Positions 60,003 to 64,000 of a DNA stretch of 64,000 nucleotides are shown here, in pieces. The notes under the pieces are model-generated. The model worked only from the letters and a program-made list of their open reading frames with translations. It was not told the DNA's origin and ran no database searches. The DNA is from Bacteroidaceae bacterium (lineage in GTDB: Bacteria > Bacteroidota > Bacteroidia > Bacteroidales > Bacteroidaceae), in NCBI GenBank assembly GCA_017428785.1, contig JAFRQD010000046.1:1-64000 (forward strand). Direction: 5' to 3'. Positions within the stretch are counted from its first letter, which is position 1. Every line of letters starts with the position of its first letter. The translations under genes were made by a program, and so were the position numbers.

Positions 60003-60089
60003 AAACGCCGCGTGCGGCGATGGCAATTTCCGCGTGCGGCGATGGGCAATTCCGCGTGCGGCGATGGGCAACGCCGCAGGCGGCGTTTT
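60003..60089. repeat. GC palindrome array G (four units)
   Basis: AAACGCC/GGCGTTT ends enclose three CCGCGTGCGG units and a final CCGCAGGCGG. It is in the 550-bp gap between ileS and the FadL gene. In 59790-60002 I see no gene or other signal. Confidence 0.85.
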
Positions 60090-60141
60090 GAGGGACTCCA
60101 CGCGAGGTTGGAAGTGCCTGCATTTCAGGACTTTACATTTT

Positions 60142-60176
60142 TGGCTTTTCAGGCCGAATTTACCGAACAGCAATAA
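60142..60176 (+). repeat. copy 3 of the 21-bp repeat
   Basis: GGCTTTTCAGGCC followed by GAATTTACCGAACAGCAATAA (60156-60176), close to copies 1 and 2 near 49.7 and 51.0 kb. Confidence 0.65.
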
Positions 60177-60181
60177 TTATT

Positions 60182-60218
60182 AACAAAAATGCCGCCCGAG
60201 ATGTTCCCGAGCGGCATT
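60182..60218 (-). terminator. terminator of the FadL/OmpP1 gene
   Basis: AATGCCGC / GCGGCATT stem (8 bp, 15-base loop) followed on the minus strand by TTTTTGTTA. A TTCAATATT-type octamer repeat (60218-60270) lies between it and the FadL stop. Confidence 0.55.
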
Positions 60219-60270
60219 CCAATCTTCAATATTTCAATTTTCAATCTTCAATCTTCAATATCTCAATCTT

Positions 60271-61710
60271 CTACAGATCGAGGTTGACGCCGATGCCGAA
60301 GGTGTGGTTCTTGCGCTCGTAGACGTCTGTCTTGTCGTAGGGGCCTACTTTTGTTGTTACCTCACTATTGTTGTAGAATGTGCACATGTAACCGAGGTCG
60401 AAGCTGAGCCTCTTTGTGGCATTTATGCGGACGCCGGCACCAATCATGTTGTTCGTAAGGTTGAACGAGAGGTCGTTCATGAATTCATCATCCATGCCAT
60501 AACGCGTGGTTTCCCAAGAACCGGAAATGGTGATGAGCTTGCAGATGTCCCACTCAGCACCCAGGATGAACTCGTGTGTGTTGTGGCTGATGAGGTCCTG
60601 GCGATCCATGTACTTTGTGCTGACCTTGTCGAAGAACTGGTGGTAGGCGGCATCGAGGCGTACATTCTCAATCGGAGAGTACTGCGCACCGAGAGCAAGA
60701 AGTGCAGGAATGTCCTCGCGAACATGTCTGCCGTCCTCGAACTGGCCGAGGATGGGAGCGGCTTGTGCTCTGACTTCCTCGCTGGGAACATTGATCTCGC
60801 TCTTGTTCTTCATGTTCAGTCTGGTCGGGCACTCATATTTTGCCGACACATTCCATTTGTCGTTAATCTTATAATCAACACCCAGCACGACCGTTGCGCC
60901 AAAGCCAGTCTGGTCGCAATTCAACTCGATGCCGTAGTTGTTGAGAGCCTGCGTGTTGCTGATGATTCCCTGAGGAGTCTGAAGACTGTAGGCGATGGAG
61001 GGATTGACGGCGCCGTTGTAGTTGGCCGTAGCGTAGATGCCTCGTACGCCGACATAACCGGCAAGGTGGTTCGAGAACTGATAAGTGCCACCTATCTGCA
61101 AGCCGAAATGGTAATTCTTTCCTTTCATGAAGCTGTTCAAAGAGTAGCCCTTGAACTGACCTGTACCGGCAAGAGCGGAGGCAGTAGCAAGGTCGTAACC
61201 CCTTGCCAATAGCCCTTGTGCCAAAAGACCGGAAAGGACGCCGGGCGTTTGCATCTTCTGCATAATCATTGCCGAGTAGGCAGACTCGAAGGAACCGAGG
61301 CCTCTGTCGAACTCACACTTGCCGCCGCCGCCGCTGATGGCAAAGTGCGCCGACACGCTCCACTTGTCCTTATTATAAGAAACGGTAAAGGAAGGAACAG
61401 TAGGAGCCGTTGCCCTGCCCTCGAAACGATGGGTAGGGTTGGGATCGTCGGTGTTATACTTGAAAAGCGGGAAGGTCGTTTCGATGTTACGTTGCTGGAA
61501 AGCCGTCTGGTTGTTGAGACTCAAGTGCCATCCGTTCTCGAGGAAAGCGCCGCCGGCAGGATTGGCATAGATACTGGTTAAGTCAATCTTACCTTCCTGA
61601 GCGAAGTTGCGGACGAAGGCAGCATTCTGGTTGGTGTTGGTCAGGAGACCACCTGCAAATGCGCTGCTTACAGCTGCAAATGCCATTAAACTAAGGAGTG
61701 TTTTCTTCAT
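60271..61710 (-). CDS. FadL/OmpP1-family outer-membrane transport protein
   Basis: A 479-residue outer-membrane channel for hydrophobic compounds (OmpP1/FadL/TodX family). Signal peptide 1-19 (AFAGG); the N-terminal hatch region NTNQNAAFVRNFAQEGKID is family-typical, as are YANPAGGAFLENGW and the alternating beta strands to the end, closing in an aromatic-like tail (NHTFGIGVNLDL). It transports fatty acids or other hydrophobic molecules; specificity not inferable. A TTACCTTTGC box lies 30 bases before the ATG. Confidence 0.88.
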   Translation of the reverse strand: MKKTLLSLMAFAAVSSAFAGGLLTNTNQNAAFVRNFAQEGKIDLTSIYANPAGGAFLENGWHLSLNNQTAFQQRNIETTFPLFKYNTDDPNPTHRFEGRATAPTVPSFTVSYNKDKWSVSAHFAISGGGGKCEFDRGLGSFESAYSAMIMQKMQTPGVLSGLLAQGLLARGYDLATASALAGTGQFKGYSLNSFMKGKNYHFGLQIGGTYQFSNHLAGYVGVRGIYATANYNGAVNPSIAYSLQTPQGIISNTQALNNYGIELNCDQTGFGATVVLGVDYKINDKWNVSAKYECPTRLNMKNKSEINVPSEEVRAQAAPILGQFEDGRHVREDIPALLALGAQYSPIENVRLDAAYHQFFDKVSTKYMDRQDLISHNTHEFILGAEWDICKLITISGSWETTRYGMDDEFMNDLSFNLTNNMIGAGVRINATKRLSFDLGYMCTFYNNSEVTTKVGPYDKTDVYERKNHTFGIGVNLDL

Positions 61711-61739
61711 TTTTTACCTTAAATTGGTTAAAATCGGCT

Positions 61740-61748
61740 GCAAAGGTA
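61740..61748 (-). promoter_or_regulatory. -7 box for the FadL gene
   Basis: TACCTTTGC on the minus strand, 30 bases before the ATG at 61710. A weak TTG about 20 bases upstream. The rest of the 61711-61955 gap contains short GTGCAA/TGCAAT repeats but no gene. Confidence 0.6.
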
Positions 61749-61955
61749 ACACAATTCTCCCGTTTGTGCAAGTTTTTCGTCGGGAAATGCACACAAAGAT
61801 GCCGTTTTGTGCAATTATGCAAGGAAAACACAAGCATAGGATTGTGCATTGCCTTAAATGAATTAACTTTGCATCTGTTTTGTATCTTTCAGGAAAAAAC
61901 AGTTATGGCCGTGCAGTCTTTTGGCAGTTCGTCGGACTATATAGAAGGAGGCATC

Positions 61956-63611
61956 ATGTTTACGATGGAGATAACACGGCTGATAGAACGATGCAGACAA
62001 GGCGATTCGGAAGCTCTCGGCGAACTGTACAAAGCGTACGCTCACAGGATGCGTGGCGTGTGCCGACGCTATATCTCCGACGAACAAACGGTCAGCGATG
62101 TGTTGCACGATGCGTTTGTGATTATCTTCACCTCTTTCGAAAAGCTGCGCGACGACAGCAAGGCCGAAGCTTGGATGATGTCAATAACGAGGAATGTTGC
62201 CTCGAAGTATAAGGACTATCAAGATGCGCATCGGACTTTCCTGCTTGAAGAAACAACCGAAACAAACCTTCTTGCAGAAAAGGCCGAAGAGCAGGATGTG
62301 AGGGGAATCCCTTTGGATGAGGTAATAAGACTAATTGATAGATTGCCTGAAGGATATGGGAAGGTGTTCCGCCTCTCGGTCTTCGATGGCTTGTCGCACA
62401 AAGAGATTGCCAACATCTTGGGCATTGAGGCGCATTCGTCCTCGTCGCAATTGGCACGCGCAAAGAAGATGCTTCGCAAGATGATGAGGCGTTACTGGCT
62501 TGTATTCATATTGCTTCTTGTCCCCCTTATCCTTATTCTGTACAGGAAAGATGGCGTCGCCCCAAAAGACGAAAAGCCTATCGTGGAGAAGCAAAAGCCT
62601 CTTCCTGTTGATTCGCATCACGAGGAGACGGGGGAACCTGCAATTGCCTCCGTGCCTAAGCATCAAGTAGCGGCAGTTGCTGCAGATACCGTGCAGGACG
62701 CAATAACTCAAGAACGGATAATGCCAGACACCTTGCAGGACAAGGAACAAGGCGATACAGTTCGTCCTGCCCCAAAGATAGAGGTAATACAGCACTATGA
62801 CATGGCCGACATAATCCATGATAATCCTCATCGGGGGACTCGTCATGAAAGAAAGTGGTCGCTTGAACTCGCATACGCGAGCGGCTTCGGCGAACAGCGC
62901 TTCAACCGTCCTTATGCTTTCACCGAGACGCCGATGATAAGTCCGACGGGCGAGGCTGCGTCGCCTGTCACGTTCGAAAACTGGAGCGACTATGCTGCAT
63001 ATCTTTCTGAACTCCCTGCCGATGTCAATTCGCATACGCGTAGCGTTATCATGAATGTGGCTTTGAACAATGCCAATCAACCCGGAACAGACAAGATTAT
63101 GCGAACGAGTCACCATTATATGCCTTTCACATGCTCGTTGGCATTGAAGTACAGTCTGAGCCATCGCCTAAGCTTAGAGTCGGGTCTGAGCTATAGCCGT
63201 CTTGTTTCCAACTTCGAAATGGGATCCGACGGCAATGCCATTCGCGAACATCAAGTCATCCATTATCTCGGAATCCCCGTAAAGGGTATATATAATATGT
63301 ATAACAGAAAGGCATGGAGCCTTTATGCAAGTGTCGGCATAACAGCGGAAATCCCCGTCTTCTCATCGTTGAGCAAAAGTTATTACTTGCACAATGTGAT
63401 AGCAGGCGCTGATGGAGAAAGCATCCATGCTCCGTGGCAGTGGTCAGTTGGCACGGGAATCGGCATGGAATATAAACTGACACCAGGCATCGGCCTCTTT
63501 GTCGAGCCGAGTCTGAGATACTATATCCCTACAGGCAGCCACATCGAAACTTACTATACCAAGCATCCGTTTACATTCTCCTTGCCTTTAGGTATAAGAT
63601 TTACATGGTAG
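61956..63611 (+). CDS. ECF sigma factor fused to a transmembrane segment and an outer-membrane beta-barrel
   Basis: A single 551-residue protein with an unusual architecture. Residues 5-85 are sigma region 2 (RLIERCRQGDSEALGELYKAY, HDAFVIIFTSFEKL, ITRNVASKYKDY, shown in parts); 121-178 are sigma region 4 (LPEGYGKVFRLSVFDGLSHKEIANILGI, a helix-turn-helix). Residues 180-196 form one hydrophobic segment; 200-298 are a Pro/Glu/Asp-rich linker; 299-551 are an OMP_b-brl-type eight-stranded barrel ending in GIRFTW. A strong AAGGAGG at about 61943 sets the ATG at 61956; the frame upstream is not coding. The layout resembles dual-membrane-spanning anti-sigma factors of Bacteroides, but the cytoplasmic part is a sigma factor. 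Confidence 0.85.
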   Translation: MFTMEITRLIERCRQGDSEALGELYKAYAHRMRGVCRRYISDEQTVSDVLHDAFVIIFTSFEKLRDDSKAEAWMMSITRNVASKYKDYQDAHRTFLLEETTETNLLAEKAEEQDVRGIPLDEVIRLIDRLPEGYGKVFRLSVFDGLSHKEIANILGIEAHSSSSQLARAKKMLRKMMRRYWLVFILLLVPLILILYRKDGVAPKDEKPIVEKQKPLPVDSHHEETGEPAIASVPKHQVAAVAADTVQDAITQERIMPDTLQDKEQGDTVRPAPKIEVIQHYDMADIIHDNPHRGTRHERKWSLELAYASGFGEQRFNRPYAFTETPMISPTGEAASPVTFENWSDYAAYLSELPADVNSHTRSVIMNVALNNANQPGTDKIMRTSHHYMPFTCSLALKYSLSHRLSLESGLSYSRLVSNFEMGSDGNAIREHQVIHYLGIPVKGIYNMYNRKAWSLYASVGITAEIPVFSSLSKSYYLHNVIAGADGESIHAPWQWSVGTGIGMEYKLTPGIGLFVEPSLRYYIPTGSHIETYYTKHPFTFSLPLGIRFTW

Positions 63612-63673
63612 TGGTGCAGTCATCCGTTGCATAATCGGACTTATTTAATAGAGAACAATATGCAACGAAAGCT

Positions 63674-64000
63674 ATGTACAACATCTATGATTATGCTTAC
63701 AACGGATTCCTCTACTTGAATAATATGGCAAGGCCGAGGCACAAACTGCTGTCGGGGCTGATGATATACTCAACCACACTTTGCCAGTCGAGATGCAAGC
63801 ATTGCAACATTTGGCAAAAGCCACCAGAGCATCTGCCATTCGAAGATATCAAAAGAGTGATGGAGAGTCGCTGCATAACTCGTCGGACAACCGTTGGTTT
63901 GGAAGGCGGAGAGTTTGTCTTGCATCCGCAGGCCTATGAGATTATGGCGTGGTTCAGAGAGCATCATCCCAATTATACTTTGCTATCGAATTGTCTCGCA
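63674..64000 (+). CDS. radical SAM protein, 5' part only
   Basis: The first 109 residues of a radical SAM enzyme, cut by the window end. After a 30-residue leader the CxxxCxxC site that binds the 4Fe-4S cluster is CQSRCKHCNIW (near residue 37), followed by EDIKRVMES and LEGGEFVLHP, the GGEP-like SAM-binding motif. This resembles AstB/PqqE-type and oligosaccharide-modifying proteins. It lies 62 bases after the sigma-barrel fusion on the same strand, so it may be its neighbour in an operon. Its substrate is not inferable. Confidence 0.8.
   Translation, partial: MYNIYDYAYNGFLYLNNMARPRHKLLSGLMIYSTTLCQSRCKHCNIWQKPPEHLPFEDIKRVMESRCITRRTTVGLEGGEFVLHPQAYEIMAWFREHHPNYTLLSNCLA

Noticed and set aside
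61698-61955. 86-residue N-terminal extension of the sigma-barrel protein
   Set aside because: It has no sigma or signal-peptide character and includes an upstream promoter-like region; AAGGAGG precedes the ATG at 61956.

Overview
The window looks like chromosomal DNA from a Bacteroidota member of the order Bacteroidales, most probably a Prevotella-like genus. I infer this from the many promoters of the form TTTG-N19/20-TAnnTTTGC (best cases before rnpB, bamD, ileS and the nitroreductase gene), the scarcity of Shine-Dalgarno sites, several proteins ending in a type IX secretion-like tail (xDLxGRxxxxxxKGIYIxNGKKVxxK), TonB receptors, BspA-type repeats, and gene orders usual in this phylum (rseC-rnfBCDGEA, bamD-rpoZ-DUF4293, ileS-traR/dksA-lspA-DUF4296). 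No 16S or tRNA gene is visible, so the genus is inference.

Layout. 1-6.3 kb, minus strand: the 5' part of galE behind a complete Rnf operon with rseC at its head. 6.8-9.1 kb, plus: a secreted protein and ispE. 9.1-10.8 kb, minus: a BrkB/YihY membrane protein and the RNase P RNA. 10.9-14.8 kb: a 1226-residue surface protein coupled to a 57-residue peptide gene. 15-22 kb, minus: aspartate-type aminotransferase, ribBA, an LptF/G permease, class II aldolase and an exported endonuclease/phosphatase. 22.3-31.6 kb, plus: a TonB receptor, two multidomain lipoproteins, a GDSL hydrolase, a BspA-dockerin protein and a FISUMP-type protein. 31.6-33.8 kb, minus: a lipoprotein and a DUF5005-like protein. 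34.2-38.4 kb, plus: an exported protein, an HprK-like kinase, an S24/S26 peptidase and a PqqD protein, then a TRIC channel fused to a type IX secretion plug protein. 38.4-46.3 kb, plus: AmpG, a DUF1460 amidase-like protein, a phosphopantetheinyl transferase, a GH130 enzyme, bamD-rpoZ-DUF4293 and a phosphoethanolamine transferase. 46.5-48.9 kb, minus: a second TonB receptor. 49-51 kb: a hairpin-rich, AT-rich islet with one CoiA-like nuclease gene. 51.1-54.1 kb, plus: nitroreductase, DUF2520, kdsC, maf and a lipoprotein. 54.1-59.7 kb, minus: a small protein, DUF4296, lspA, traR/dksA and ileS. 60.3-61.7 kb, minus: FadL/OmpP1. 61.9-64 kb, plus: an ECF sigma factor fused to an outer-membrane barrel, then a truncated radical SAM gene.

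Most unusual items: (1) the sigma factor-transmembrane-barrel fusion at 61956-63611; (2) six roughly 90-bp arrays of four GC-rich palindromic units of about 22 bp, all intergenic, with a separate AT-rich array of the same period at 49.2 kb; (3) a two-hairpin palindromic element inserted in frame in ileS, maf and the DUF2520 gene; (4) the kinase/peptidase/PqqD operon; (5) the TRIC-plug fusion. Much of the window serves the cell envelope (Rnf, LptG, BamD, LspA, KdsC, AmpG, PEtN transferase), so the new-looking signalling and secretion proteins fit an envelope theme. All family calls come from reading motifs and have not been searched.
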